From Verrucomicrobiota bacterium (GTDB lineage: Bacteria > Verrucomicrobiota > Verrucomicrobiia > Verrucomicrobiales > DEV007), in the NCBI GenBank assembly GCA_030625775.1, contig DAOUQC010000009.1, forward strand, positions 1 to 64,000: a stretch of DNA of 64,000 nucleotides. Direction: 5' to 3'. The position numbers were made by a program, and so were the translations under genes. Below, in pieces: positions 37,194-47,400 of the stretch; within the stretch, counting starts at the first letter, position 1; each line of letters opens with the position of its first letter. Below the pieces are notes generated by a model, which ran no database searches, was not told the origin of the DNA, and saw nothing but the letters and a program-made list of their open reading frames with translations.

Positions 37194-38201
37194 ATGGATG
37201 ATACAAGAGCACAATTAATCCGGGCTGTTCAAGGAGGCTTACCCTTTATTCAACGGCCGTTTGCTGCCCTGGCAGAAAAAGCAGGGCTTGGTGAAGCCGT
37301 CGTAATTTCCGGTTTGCAGGAACTCAGTGAAGAAGGTGTGCTGCGGGAAATTTCAGCAGTACTCGAAGGCAGCGCCCTGGGATACGACAGTGCTTTAGTG
37401 GCGGGAACCGTGCCTGAATCAAAACTGGAAAAAGCCGTGGAAGCCATCAACGCCCATCCGACTGTTACCCATAACTATCTGCGAGGGCATGAATACAATT
37501 TGTGGTTCACTGTCGCCGTGCCGCCAGAAATGAGTCTTGATCGCACTCTCGAACTTCTCGCCAAAGAATCTGGAATTGATCAATTTCATCCTCTGCGCAG
37601 AACCCACACTTTTAAAATCGGGGTCAACTTTGATCCCAAAAGCCTGAAAAACAGCACCACTGAAATAGCGAGTGGGAAGGTCGAGTCGTTCACCGCAGAT
37701 GCGACTTCAGCCAAAAAATTCAGGGCCTTGCAAACACCTCTTTCCTTTGTGAAGCAACCCTTCGAAATTCTGGCAAAACAAGCCGATTGCTCTGCTGAAG
37801 AACTTCTCGATTTTGCCAATCAACACCAGGGTGGGGCAATTCGGCGCTACGTGGGCACCCTCCGCCATCGCAAGTTGGGCGTAAGGGAAAATGGCATGGT
37901 GGTTTGGAACCTGCCTGTAGAGAACATCGAGAAAATTGGCCAACAATTCGCCAATGCTCCGGAAGTGAGCCACTGTTATGCCCGCAATACCATCGAAGGT
38001 TTTCCCTATAATGTCTACAGCATGGTCCATGGCCCCAGCCAGGAAAGTTGCCATGAAATTGCCCGGGATCTTGCTGAACAATCCGACTGTAAAGACTACG
38101 CGGTTCTTTTCAGTGAGAAAGAATTCAAGAAACAACGCCTGCGCTATTTTCTGCCCGAACTCGATCAATGGTGGCAGCAGCGGACGATGGTATCAGGTTG
38201 A
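37194..38201 (+). CDS. nirDL: Fused siroheme decarboxylase NirDL (two AsnC/Lrp-type units)
   Basis: The 335-residue protein contains two homologous halves, each with a winged helix and a RAM-like domain. The first half (about 1-145) has FIQRPFAALAEKAGLGEAVV and HNYLRGHEYNLWFTVAVP; the second (about 175-330) has FVKQPFEILAKQADCSAEEL, RRYVGTLRHRKLG and SHCYARNTIEGFPYNVYSMVH. The H-x-Y motifs are those of NirD/L/G/H and AhbA/AhbB siroheme decarboxylases, which remove two acetate carboxyls to give didecarboxysiroheme for NirJ. Separate nirG and nirH are not present, so this single fused protein probably does the whole step. It lies behind a terminator and so probably has its own promoter. Confidence 0.9.
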   Translation: MDDTRAQLIRAVQGGLPFIQRPFAALAEKAGLGEAVVISGLQELSEEGVLREISAVLEGSALGYDSALVAGTVPESKLEKAVEAINAHPTVTHNYLRGHEYNLWFTVAVPPEMSLDRTLELLAKESGIDQFHPLRRTHTFKIGVNFDPKSLKNSTTEIASGKVESFTADATSAKKFRALQTPLSFVKQPFEILAKQADCSAEELLDFANQHQGGAIRRYVGTLRHRKLGVRENGMVVWNLPVENIEKIGQQFANAPEVSHCYARNTIEGFPYNVYSMVHGPSQESCHEIARDLAEQSDCKDYAVLFSEKEFKKQRLRYFLPELDQWWQQRTMVSG

Positions 38202-38353
38202 TATTGATGCCTGAATAAATAGCGAAACAACAAAAAAACTGTGGGGCAGATTTCCATATCTGTCAGTGCGATGCACACCTCTCTCAAATGACAGAACGGA
38301 ATTGGGACAAGTTTTTTTTATTAAGCACTTACACATCCAGGCACTACACTAAC

Positions 38354-40372
38354 CTATTTACTATACTTATCAAACCACTCCACTATCCTCCGAACCTTAT
38401 CCGCACGATGGCGAGGTTGACGAATGCCGTGGGACTCATTCGGATAAATAACCAGTCCCGTTTCCACTCCCGCCCCGAGCAAGGCCTGATGGAAAGCGCG
38501 AGCCATCGGTATCGGGCAACGTCGGTCATCACGCGACTGTAGAATCAAGGTCGGCGTCTCCACCCGGCCCACATAAGTGATCGGGCTATGATTATCCATC
38601 GCATTGGGAACCTGCCAGGGTTTGCCGCCGAACTCCCACTCCGTCCAACTCTGTAAATCACTCAAGGCCCACATCATCGTCATATCGGTGACCGCATTTT
38701 CCGCCACCGCCGCACGGAAACGGATCGTCTGCCCCACCAGCCAGGATGTCATGAACCCACCGTAACTGACCCCATAAACAAACAGCTGATCCTTATCAGC
38801 CACGCCTTCCTCGATCAGAAAATCAACCCCGCTCATGATGTCACGCATGTCACCTCCCCCCAAATCACCACGATCGGCATCGAGAAAAGCCAATCCATAA
38901 CCGGTACTGCCACGGAAGTTGGGTTTGAAGGTTGCGTATCCTTTGGAAGCAAGGATCTGATCATTAAAACCAGCACCCAGTCCGGCACGGTGATGCGGGC
39001 CACCGTGGGGAAGCACGATCAACTTGTAAGGCGGCTTGGCGATATCCGGATGCGGCTTGACCAGTGCCCCTTCAATTTCCATACCTTCCCCGTTATCCCA
39101 AACCACGCGTTCGCTGCTGGCATTGAGCCTAGACGGCAACTTCTTGCCCTTAACCGCGGGCCGGAAGCTGCTCTCGAGCTTGCGTTTTTTTGCATGAGCT
39201 GTTTCGCTGCCACTCCCATCGCTAATCTCACCGGTATCGACATTGATAATGTAACGCTTGGTGGCCAGCCCGACGCTCGCATCGTAAAGCACATGTTTGT
39301 CATCCAACCAACAGTCCTCAAGCAAAGACATGCCGGGCGATGGTGTTTTCTGGAAATCAATATCCGGCGAACGAAAATTGGAAATAATCCGGGTTTCCGC
39401 TTTACCTCCATTCGTCACTATCGCCAAATTGTAAATATCCTGATGTGGTCCACGACGTGGTGAGGTCAGGCAGATCAACCGTGAACCATCCGGTGAAAAA
39501 CGCGGCGAAAATTCCGGACCATATCCGTCTGTCAGTTGATGCATTTTTTTCGTGACCACATCAATTTCCCACAGGTCGTAATTTTTATTTATGCTGTAAC
39601 GCACCGATTCCTGATCGTCCGTGCGGTTGGCATGCACCACCACTTTTTTCCCGCCAGCTGACCACTGCGGATCGCCATACCAGAACCCGTCATCAGTCAG
39701 CCGGGTGATTTTTTCAGCAACGTATTCGCCCGGTTTTTCAGCAAGGTCTGCAATCCAGATATCAGCCACGCCAAAGCCGGTGTATCCCTCCCCCTGGTCC
39801 TGCCGGACGACCTTGACTCCATTTTCAATCTCCGCTCTGGATCGTGGGTCCACTCCCTCATCTGCTGCAAACAGCAAACGTTTGCCATCCGGCGAAAATG
39901 ACACATGACCATAAAAACGATCTGGATAAATGCGCCCGTAAGCCTTATTTGGGCCGCCCAGTGGAATCGCCTTGCCACCTGCAGCCGGGATGAGCCAGAG
40001 ATCAACTGTTGGCTCGGAATACGGCGGTGCGGCAGGCGTCTGCTTCCAACCCTTTGGACGTGGACGTGTTGACAAAAAAACGATCCATTTTCCATCCGGG
40101 GAAAACATCGGATTACGCGCATCCGGTTCACCGGCTTCCATTGCTTTGGATTTCAAGGGGTTGCCTGTTGATCGCCACAGCGACTGGTGCTGGGTTTTAT
40201 CTTTGGGGTCAATCCAGTTGTGGATCGCTGCACCAACTTTGCCATCGGGGGATACCGCAACAGGGTAAAAACTTTCAGCCTGGTAGAGGTCGTCAATTTC
40301 CCAAGGCCGAGGCTCCTGGGCGATGAGTGGTATCGACAATAATACAAACAAACAGATACTTATAAATCGCAT
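38354..40372 (-). CDS. Exported S9 family (prolyl oligopeptidase-type) peptidase
   Basis: The start is placed at the ATG at 40372, which gives a signal peptide (MRFISICLFVLLSIPLIAQ); an in-frame ATG 60 bases upstream would bury it. The 672-residue protein has a PD40-type beta-propeller (about 30-410; repeated FSPDGKWIVF and FSPDGSRLIC units) and a C-terminal alpha/beta hydrolase. The catalytic triad is visible: Ser in YGVSYGGFMTSW (about 535), Asp in LQSRDDRRCPIP (about 615), His in NESHGIRQPRH (about 648). It would cleave oligopeptides in the periplasm or outside. A short AT-rich leader with no clear promoter lies upstream. Confidence 0.9.
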   Translation of the reverse strand: MRFISICLFVLLSIPLIAQEPRPWEIDDLYQAESFYPVAVSPDGKVGAAIHNWIDPKDKTQHQSLWRSTGNPLKSKAMEAGEPDARNPMFSPDGKWIVFLSTRPRPKGWKQTPAAPPYSEPTVDLWLIPAAGGKAIPLGGPNKAYGRIYPDRFYGHVSFSPDGKRLLFAADEGVDPRSRAEIENGVKVVRQDQGEGYTGFGVADIWIADLAEKPGEYVAEKITRLTDDGFWYGDPQWSAGGKKVVVHANRTDDQESVRYSINKNYDLWEIDVVTKKMHQLTDGYGPEFSPRFSPDGSRLICLTSPRRGPHQDIYNLAIVTNGGKAETRIISNFRSPDIDFQKTPSPGMSLLEDCWLDDKHVLYDASVGLATKRYIINVDTGEISDGSGSETAHAKKRKLESSFRPAVKGKKLPSRLNASSERVVWDNGEGMEIEGALVKPHPDIAKPPYKLIVLPHGGPHHRAGLGAGFNDQILASKGYATFKPNFRGSTGYGLAFLDADRGDLGGGDMRDIMSGVDFLIEEGVADKDQLFVYGVSYGGFMTSWLVGQTIRFRAAVAENAVTDMTMMWALSDLQSWTEWEFGGKPWQVPNAMDNHSPITYVGRVETPTLILQSRDDRRCPIPMARAFHQALLGAGVETGLVIYPNESHGIRQPRHRADKVRRIVEWFDKYSK

Positions 40373-40472
40373 AATGATGGGGGTTGCAAGGTAGATAACA
40401 TGGGGTTGAGGCTGGCGAATCGAAAGCCTCAACCCCCTGTTATCTGCCTCACCGTTCTGACTTCTTAACTCC

Positions 40473-41831
40473 TTATTTCTTCGCCTTCGCCTTCCTCACC
40501 TTTTTTTTCGCATCCCGCTTTTTCACATCCTTGGAATGTTTGGAGAAAGATTCAAATACATCGCCGATCACCAGATCCGCCAGTTGACCCAGTTTGGTCA
40601 AAATAATTTGCTCGGCTTCCGGTTTCAGCTTTGAAGTGTTTGGTTCATAACCTCCCACTTTATAAGAGTCCGCCGTGGCAATATATCCAATCCCCCCATT
40701 CGCATAGCCGACAATGATGGGAATCGCACGGTCGGCGATCGCGTGCTCCAACTTAAACCCATACTCGACCATCGGCTCACCAGGCATGGTCAGCATCAGG
40801 TAGGGGCCGATTTTGAATGCCATCAACTCAGCACTGATCTCCCCTTCCTTTCCTGGAAGTGTGATGACTTCGCTTGCCACCTTGATTGGATAGTAATCCC
40901 CACGTTCCTTTAGCTTCTCCCGCGTTACATTGTGAGCCAGCGAACGAACCACAGCACTACCCAAATCCCGACCAGCCCATTGGATATCGGCCTCGTCTGC
41001 ACAGCGATAAGGATAACCCGGAAGATTCGGGCGGATATCCCCGGCACATCCTTGAATAAATAGAGCGCTGGTTTGATCTCCATAACACATCTCCACAAAA
41101 GACTGCGCCTCGCCGGGAAAGTCGGCGGTCATTTTCGGGTAACCGTTTGGATAAGGGTGCGTGCCCTTGTCTCCCCAGGTGAAAAAACAGGGATGACAAA
41201 CAGCGTGCATGATCACCGCCAGCGGGGTGAGTGATTTACCATCGTCAAAACGTAAGACTTTCACCCGCTGATCATTGGGCCCATCCGGATTGAGGTTCAC
41301 CACTGAGCGACCATCGATCACTTTGCGCCGATTGATGTTAAAAGCAATTTTATCCTCTCCGTAACCCACGGTCACCGTGCGCATATTTGCAGCGGCTTTT
41401 TTTGAAACAGCAGCCAGTTTATCAACCAGCTCCTTGCCCCATTTGCTCTCCGGGTCAAAATCCGGACCCGAGTGGTTATGCGACGCCGTGACCATGATAT
41501 TTTCGGGTGGAACCCCGGTTTCCGCCGCAATGCGTTTGCGCGCCAGTGGCAGTAGGTCGTTCCAGACATTCACCACATCGATGGTGACGATGGCCGCTTT
41601 GCTCGAACCATCGTCGAACACCAAGACACCGGCTTTCAATGGATCACGCACCCCATTCACCTTGCGCACATGACCCACCGTGGTCATGCCTTTCACATCG
41701 GAGGGAGTGATTTCAATTTTGGCAACTCCGGCCTTGAGATTGGAAGCAACGGGGAATTGGCCGTCAACCACTTCGGCCACAGCCTGAGAGGTGAAGACCA
41801 GCAACACGAACGAAACGAGTCGATAGTTCAT
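40473..41831 (-). CDS. Neutral/alkaline ceramidase-like exported protein
   Basis: The start is at the ATG at 41831, which gives the signal peptide MNYRLVSFVLLVFTSQAVA; an earlier in-frame ATG would add 41 non-signal residues. The 452-residue protein matches the neutral ceramidase-like family: LKAGVAKIEITPSD at the N-terminus, VTASHNHSGPD (the zinc-binding HxH-type motif, about residue 118), a later HAVCHPC, and FIQGCAGDIRPN. In Verrucomicrobiota and Planctomycetes this family is common and often lacks proven ceramidase activity. It ends in a Lys-rich tail (KKRDAKKKVRKAKAKK). It lies 31 bp downstream of the isomerase gene on the same strand, so the two probably form an operon. Confidence 0.82.
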   Translation of the reverse strand: MNYRLVSFVLLVFTSQAVAEVVDGQFPVASNLKAGVAKIEITPSDVKGMTTVGHVRKVNGVRDPLKAGVLVFDDGSSKAAIVTIDVVNVWNDLLPLARKRIAAETGVPPENIMVTASHNHSGPDFDPESKWGKELVDKLAAVSKKAAANMRTVTVGYGEDKIAFNINRRKVIDGRSVVNLNPDGPNDQRVKVLRFDDGKSLTPLAVIMHAVCHPCFFTWGDKGTHPYPNGYPKMTADFPGEAQSFVEMCYGDQTSALFIQGCAGDIRPNLPGYPYRCADEADIQWAGRDLGSAVVRSLAHNVTREKLKERGDYYPIKVASEVITLPGKEGEISAELMAFKIGPYLMLTMPGEPMVEYGFKLEHAIADRAIPIIVGYANGGIGYIATADSYKVGGYEPNTSKLKPEAEQIILTKLGQLADLVIGDVFESFSKHSKDVKKRDAKKKVRKAKAKK

Positions 41832-41862
41832 GGAGGGCTTGGGGCTTGCATTGATGTCCGGC

Positions 41863-42822
41863 TCAAGCCAGACCAAATTCGCGATCAAGGTTGGCGGATA
41901 CTTCCTGCAGACGTTCCAATCCACCACCTCCAACTTCCGCGGCCAGCCAGCCATGGTAATTGATCTCGATCAAAGCCTTGCGCACATCGGCAAAATCCAG
42001 ATCTCCTTCGCCGATTTTCGCCCATTTGTCCTCTTTACGATTAAAACCTTTTACGTCTAATTTGATAACCCTCTTGCCCAGAGCGCGTATCCAGTCACCC
42101 ATCGAACCGTATTTCCAGTGATTGCCAATGTCGAACTGCATGCCCACCCAGGGTGAATTGAATTCATCCACATAACGGACAAACTTATCTGCAGTCTGAT
42201 CGTGTCCGCCCTCATGATCATAACAGAATTGATTCCACACGTTCTCGATCACAATCGCCACGCCCAGCTCAGCTGCCAAAGGCACTGCTTTTTTGATATT
42301 ATCCACCGAACGCTTCCAGATTTCCTCCTCTGTGCCATCCTTGCCGTGACCCACCACCAACAAAACCGAATGCCCTCCCACCACTTTGGTTTCCCGCAAA
42401 GCAGCCTTGAGAGTTTCCAATGCTTCCGCTCGCACCTTGGGATCTGCATCCGTATGTTTGACCTGCCAATGTTTGGCACACACCGACCCGTCCACAATCA
42501 GCCCCGAATCAGCGATCGCTTTTTTCACATCCTCCACATCGCTGCCCGGGCAGCTCAATTCGATCCCCTGGAACCCCGCCTCTTTGGCAACTTTAAAACG
42601 CTCCGTCAGCGAAGCATCCTTCATTCTGACCATGCCAATTTTCAGCGTCTTGAAGATACGCCCTTTCAGCGGGTCTGACACGGTATCAGCGGCCAGAACC
42701 TGACTGCCTGAAGCTGCTGCGCCAATGGCAATAGCCGAAGCCGCAGAACGCTGCATAAATTGACGCCGGGAAAATTGCGCCTGTGAGTCGAGAGATTGAA
42801 GAGGGGTTTCGGAATTCATCAT
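41863..42822 (-). CDS. Tat-exported sugar phosphate isomerase/epimerase-like TIM-barrel protein
   Basis: About 319 residues; ATG codons at 42822 and 42819 are adjacent and either may be used. A twin-arginine signal (SRRQFMQRSAASAIAIGAAA) precedes an AP-endonuclease-2/xylose-isomerase-like TIM barrel with KEAGFQGIELSCPG, VVGGHSVLLVVGHG, VAIVIENVWN, VGMQFDIGNHWKYG and a terminal NYHGWLAAEVGGGG. The conserved Glu, Asp and His residues are those that bind the divalent metal in this family. The substrate is unknown; such exported barrels act on sugars or inositols in Verrucomicrobiota. Probably co-transcribed with the ceramidase-like gene. Confidence 0.85.
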   Translation of the reverse strand: MMNSETPLQSLDSQAQFSRRQFMQRSAASAIAIGAAASGSQVLAADTVSDPLKGRIFKTLKIGMVRMKDASLTERFKVAKEAGFQGIELSCPGSDVEDVKKAIADSGLIVDGSVCAKHWQVKHTDADPKVRAEALETLKAALRETKVVGGHSVLLVVGHGKDGTEEEIWKRSVDNIKKAVPLAAELGVAIVIENVWNQFCYDHEGGHDQTADKFVRYVDEFNSPWVGMQFDIGNHWKYGSMGDWIRALGKRVIKLDVKGFNRKEDKWAKIGEGDLDFADVRKALIEINYHGWLAAEVGGGGLERLQEVSANLDREFGLA

Positions 42823-42881
42823 ACTAATCCTTAGACCCAACGCGTTTCACCGTCCAGAAAATACTGCTCATCCACGAAGCT

Positions 42882-42908
42882 CACTAAGGAACACTAAGGA
42901 ACACTAAG
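42882..42908. repeat. Short tandem repeat CACTAAGGAA
   Basis: A 10-bp unit is repeated about 2.7 times between the isomerase gene and the small orphan gene. No function is apparent. Confidence 0.5.
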
Positions 42909-42982
42909 ATTTTTTATTTATTATCAACATCCGTCAACTTCGTGTGCCTTCGTGCCCTTAGTGGACCCCATTCTTATTTTTC

Positions 42983-43246
42983 TTATTTTTTTGGCGGCGT
43001 CCGCCCCTCCCCAAAGTATTTCTCGCTGCGATAGCGCAACCACACCCTCAGCACCTGCGGCACCTTTTCCCGTTCCTCTTTGCTAAGGCTTTCGTAAAGC
43101 TCCATCGCCTTCTCCCTTTCCCACCGACAAGCCTTGTTATTGTGGTCATCCCAGCGGCTCCTGGCCAGGCGAATTCGCCGACAGACCTCCTTGATCAAAG
43201 CCTTACCTGTCAACGGTTTGCAATTTTTGTTCTTCTTTGCCGGCAC
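42983..43246 (-). CDS. Small basic protein of unknown function
   Basis: The 87-residue protein begins MPAKKNKNCKPLTGKALIKEV. It is rich in Lys/Arg and aromatic residues (RRIRLARSRWDDHNNKACRW, VLRVWLRYRSEKYFGEG) and is expected to be mostly helical; it has no signal or membrane segment. I do not recognise the family. It stands alone, divergent from the kinase gene. The 87 bp between them include the low-complexity CCTAATTCCTAATTC stretch. Confidence 0.55.
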   Translation of the reverse strand: MPAKKNKNCKPLTGKALIKEVCRRIRLARSRWDDHNNKACRWEREKAMELYESLSKEEREKVPQVLRVWLRYRSEKYFGEGRTPPKK

Positions 43247-43333
43247 TACTGAAAAGAGTATTGGTTTTCGGTCGACTTATGTTACCATCCCGCCTTCCTA
43301 ATTCCTAATTCTCTATTCCTAATTCTCTTCCCC

Positions 43334-44443
43334 ATGTCCGCCGAAGAAGTCGCTAAAAAATTCCAGGTGCCTGGTCGTCTAGTCACCTTGAAAAGCATCA
43401 CCACGGGTAATGTCAATGACACCTACCTGGCGATTTTGCGCACCACCTTTTCCGAAGAGCAATTCATTCTTCAACGCATCAATAAGACGGTATTTACTGA
43501 CCCCGCCCTGGTGATGTCCAACATGAAACGTGTGACCGATCACGCGCATCGCCGGATCGAAAAAGAAGCCAACGGAGCCGACCGCATCTGGCAACTGCCT
43601 CGTGTCATTCCCGCTAAAGATGACAAGGATTATGTCATCGATGAAAAGGGGGAATACTGGCGGGCCCTCTCATTGATTGCCAGTACCACCTCCTATGATC
43701 GTGTCGACAGTATCGAACACGCAGTGGAAACCGGAGTGGTGCTCGGCCATTTCCAACGCATCATTTCAGATTTTCCCGTCGATCAACTGGAAGACACCTT
43801 GCCGGGATTCCATATCACACCACAGTATCTTGCCAATTACGATGCCATCATTGCCTCTCCTGAAGCCCGGGAACGCCTGGCATCTTCCGGTGAAGCTCGG
43901 CGACTTGCCCGCTTCGTAGAAGATCGCCGGAGCTTTTGTTCTGTTCTCGAGGATGCCGTTGTGCGGGGTGAACTCAAATTACGCCCCATCCACGGTGATC
44001 CGAAAATCACCAATATCATGATCGACAACCTGAGTGGCAAAGGAACTTCCATTGTCGATCTGGATACCGTCAAACCCGGTCTGATTCACTACGATTTCGG
44101 TGATGCCGCCCGCTCGTGTTGTAACCCTGCCGGTGAAGAAACCACCGACTTGTCAGAAGTTTTCATTGATATGGATTTTTTTGAAGGACTGGTAAAAGGC
44201 TACCTGCGTCAGGCTAACTCTTTCCTAAGCGAAGCAGATCATGCCTACCTCTACGATTCCGTCCGCCTGATCGCCTTTGAACTCGGTCTGCGTTTTTTTA
44301 CTGACTATCTGGCCGGTGACGTTTATTTTAAAACCAGCTATGACGCCCAGAATCTCAACCGGGCCCGGGTTCAGCTCAAGCTTTGTGACAGCATCGAGTC
44401 AAGGGAAAGCCTGATGCGACGAGCGCTGGAGAATAAGGGTTAA
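43334..44443 (+). CDS. Aminoglycoside phosphotransferase-fold kinase, NahK-like
   Basis: This 369-residue cytoplasmic kinase has the fold of APH/choline kinase. The catalytic loop is PIHGDPKITNIMID (about residue 217; Asp as catalytic base) and the metal-binding segment is SIVDLDTVKPGLIHYDFGDAAR. The N-terminal nucleotide-binding part has SITTGNVNDTYL and FILQRINKTVF. The pattern closely resembles N-acetylhexosamine 1-kinases, which start the use of lacto-N-biose and GalNAc/GlcNAc. The substrate is inferred from family resemblance only. It is a single gene, convergent with hrpA. Confidence 0.8.
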   Translation: MSAEEVAKKFQVPGRLVTLKSITTGNVNDTYLAILRTTFSEEQFILQRINKTVFTDPALVMSNMKRVTDHAHRRIEKEANGADRIWQLPRVIPAKDDKDYVIDEKGEYWRALSLIASTTSYDRVDSIEHAVETGVVLGHFQRIISDFPVDQLEDTLPGFHITPQYLANYDAIIASPEARERLASSGEARRLARFVEDRRSFCSVLEDAVVRGELKLRPIHGDPKITNIMIDNLSGKGTSIVDLDTVKPGLIHYDFGDAARSCCNPAGEETTDLSEVFIDMDFFEGLVKGYLRQANSFLSEADHAYLYDSVRLIAFELGLRFFTDYLAGDVYFKTSYDAQNLNRARVQLKLCDSIESRESLMRRALENKG

Positions 44444-44483
44444 GGCCACTGTCCTTAATCAAGAAGTGAGTCCAACACAGGCG

Positions 44484-47400
44484 CTACAAGGCTAATGACT
44501 CGATCAGCTCCTCCACTCGCTTCTCGGACACCTTCACTCTTCTCGGCAAACTCGGAGCGAACTCAGCGACACGCCACTCCATCAACAACCAGCCGCTGCC
44601 CCATAACATCGTATTTCCCGGCTCCTCTTTCCAAGCTGCAAACCACTGACTCCATAGCCGCTGGATGCGCTCGCGTTTCTCTTCATCCTTGAACAAGGGC
44701 AGACTCTTGAGTCGTTTGATCCGCTCTTCCATAGCGAAAAAATAGCGGGTATAGCCGGTGAAGCGGTCATATCCAGCACGCCAGACAAAACCTGCGGCCA
44801 ATAACCACTCGAGCTCTTGTGACAAATCATCCGCGACCAATTGCAAGTGACGGTCATCGCGATGATCTTCGATCCAGTCAGATATACGCTGGTAAGTCTC
44901 GACCATGGTTTCAAAAGCACTCGTCACCTTGAGCGCGCATTCGTAGAGTTCTCCTTTACCCTGGGCAGCGGCAGCATCAAAACGAGCTGATGTTCTTGGC
45001 ATCACTTTTCCCATCGCCCCCTCACAGGCCACCCTCAGTAGATCGACCAGCAATTCACCCGATCCAGAGTCCATTACGGGCAGCATCATCTTGCCTGCCA
45101 TCCCCAAGGGGAATTTACGCTGCACGTAATCAAAGTGACCTTTTTCCACAATCTGAAACAGCCGGACACAGCCCGCACGATGACTTTCATCCGCTTCGCT
45201 TCTGGCCAAAAATGCACGCATTCCGACCGCTTCCCCCTCATCCACCAAAGCGGGAAACACACCATCCTCAGTCACTTCAGGAATATCATCAAAACCCCAT
45301 TCTTCACCTCCTGTCATCTCCCAGTCTTCATTCACCTGGATCTCCCGCCGCTCCCGCATCAGTCCGCTGAGTTGTTGTCGGATTTCATTAACATCCTCAC
45401 TCAACCCCATCTCTTCCCCACCCTCACTCCACACCCGCACTTTAGGGCGCAGCTCAGCGGGCAGTCGATCAGGCTCAAACATAACAACATCAACCCGCTG
45501 CTCTATGCGTTTAGAAAGAAACTCCGCCAAGTCTTGCAACATAGACTGCGATGGCTGCCAGCCGTCCCATTCTTCGACAAAATCCTGTGCTGCTTCACGC
45601 CCAGGCGAACAATGCTGACGCTGGGTCTTCGGCAGCGTGCGGATCAACAAATACACCCGCTCCTCCAACAAAGCCGGCACAGCCCAGCTCGGCAAATAGT
45701 CGGGGAAATCAACGATTTCATCCACGCCAAGCTCAAACACCAGGCCATCCATACGCTCACCGGGCGACTGATGGTAGCTGACCTGATAACTTTTTTCCCC
45801 ATGCCAAACAGCATCGGGCAAACCTTCCAAATCATCGATCTCCCCCCACACACAATCCTCCATCGTGATCATCAAGTACTTTTCATGATCCCCCGTTGTG
45901 CACCACTTTTGAAAAGCTTTGGCGGTACAAATATTTGCCGGGATTCGGTCGAGGAAAAAATCGTAAACCGCCTCATCCGACCACAAGCCGCCCGATCGGC
46001 GCAATTTGTGTTCGACCCTCTCAACCTGCTCGCGCATTTCTGCCAAATGATACAAAAATGCGCCCTTAGTCCGCAAACCGCCACCCAACACCGCCTCGCG
46101 CACAAACACCTCATGTGCCTCATCCGGATCGACCCGACCATAAAAAACCCTGCGCTCATCCACCAAGGTGAGTCCCCCACAACGCACTGTTTCTTTCCCA
46201 TACACCGCCCCCTGCTGTTCGTTCCAACGAGGCGAGTGGTAAGTTCGACGACAAAGATGCGGCACCAGCTCCTCCACCCAGAGCACATCAATCTTGGTGA
46301 CCTTACGCGCCCAAACCCGACTGGTTTCGACCAACTCAAAACCTAACAACCATTCTGCTTTATGTTTACCAAAAAGTCCCGATCCTGGAAAAATAGCAAA
46401 CTGCCTGCCACCGGTGCTGCAATAGGTTTTTTTTGCTTTATCCCAGAAGCCAAACTGCATCGGAATGCCCGCCATCAACGATTTGTGCATTTCGTCCTCA
46501 TCCCCCCACTGGCCTCGCTCGGCAGGCAGAGTTTTTACTTTCACCTTGAGCGTATCACGCACCAACCTGCTGAGTTCGGCAACAATCTGATCCCACTCCA
46601 TCACTCTCCGAAAGCTCAGGAAGTTCTGTTTGCAAAATTTACGCAATTGATTGCGTTTGAATCGCCGTTTTTCACGAAACGCTCCCACCGCTGACCAAAT
46701 ATGCAACAGGGTGAGAAAGTCGGAGTCCTCATCGGTGAATTGCCTGTGCGCGTTATCGGCTTCAGTTTGTTTTTCCTGAGGACGCTCCCTCACATCCATC
46801 ACACTCATCCCCCCCACCATAACCAACACAGCATCCAGCACCTCACGCCTGGAAGCTTCGATCAACATCCTTCCCAAACGAGGATCGAGAGGCAGTCGTG
46901 CGAGTTTATAACCCAAATCCGTCAACGAGCCCGCTGACCCCTTCGAAGCCTTTGTCGCCAATGACTCCATCGCCCCCAATTCTTCCAAGGTTCGATGCCC
47001 CTCACTGATCGCCGTCCCCGATGGAGGGCTGAGGAAGGGAAACTCACGCACATCGGGCAGCCGCAGTGATTTCATCCGTAGAATCACTCCCGCCAAAGAA
47101 CTGCGCCGGATTTCAGGATCGGTGTATTCATCAGCCAGATCCAAAACCTCTTCGCTGTAAAGTCGCACACACACACCCTCGCTGACCCGCCCGCAGCGTC
47201 CTCGCCTTTGTCGCGCACTCGCCTGACTGATCTGCTCGACTTGCAAACGTTGAATTTGCCGCGAAGGATTCCATCGACTGACTCTCGCTAGACCACTATC
47301 GATCACATACACAATGCCAGGGATCGTGACACTGGTCTCAGCAACATTGGTAGCCAGCACCACCCGGCGATTAACTCCGCCCAGTTTGAATACCCTCTCC

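Noticed and set aside
45135..46346. 403-codon open frame on the plus strand opposite hrpA
   Set aside because: It is a composition by-product of the hrpA gene, low in recognisable domains and rich in His/Pro; hrpA is intact on the other strand.
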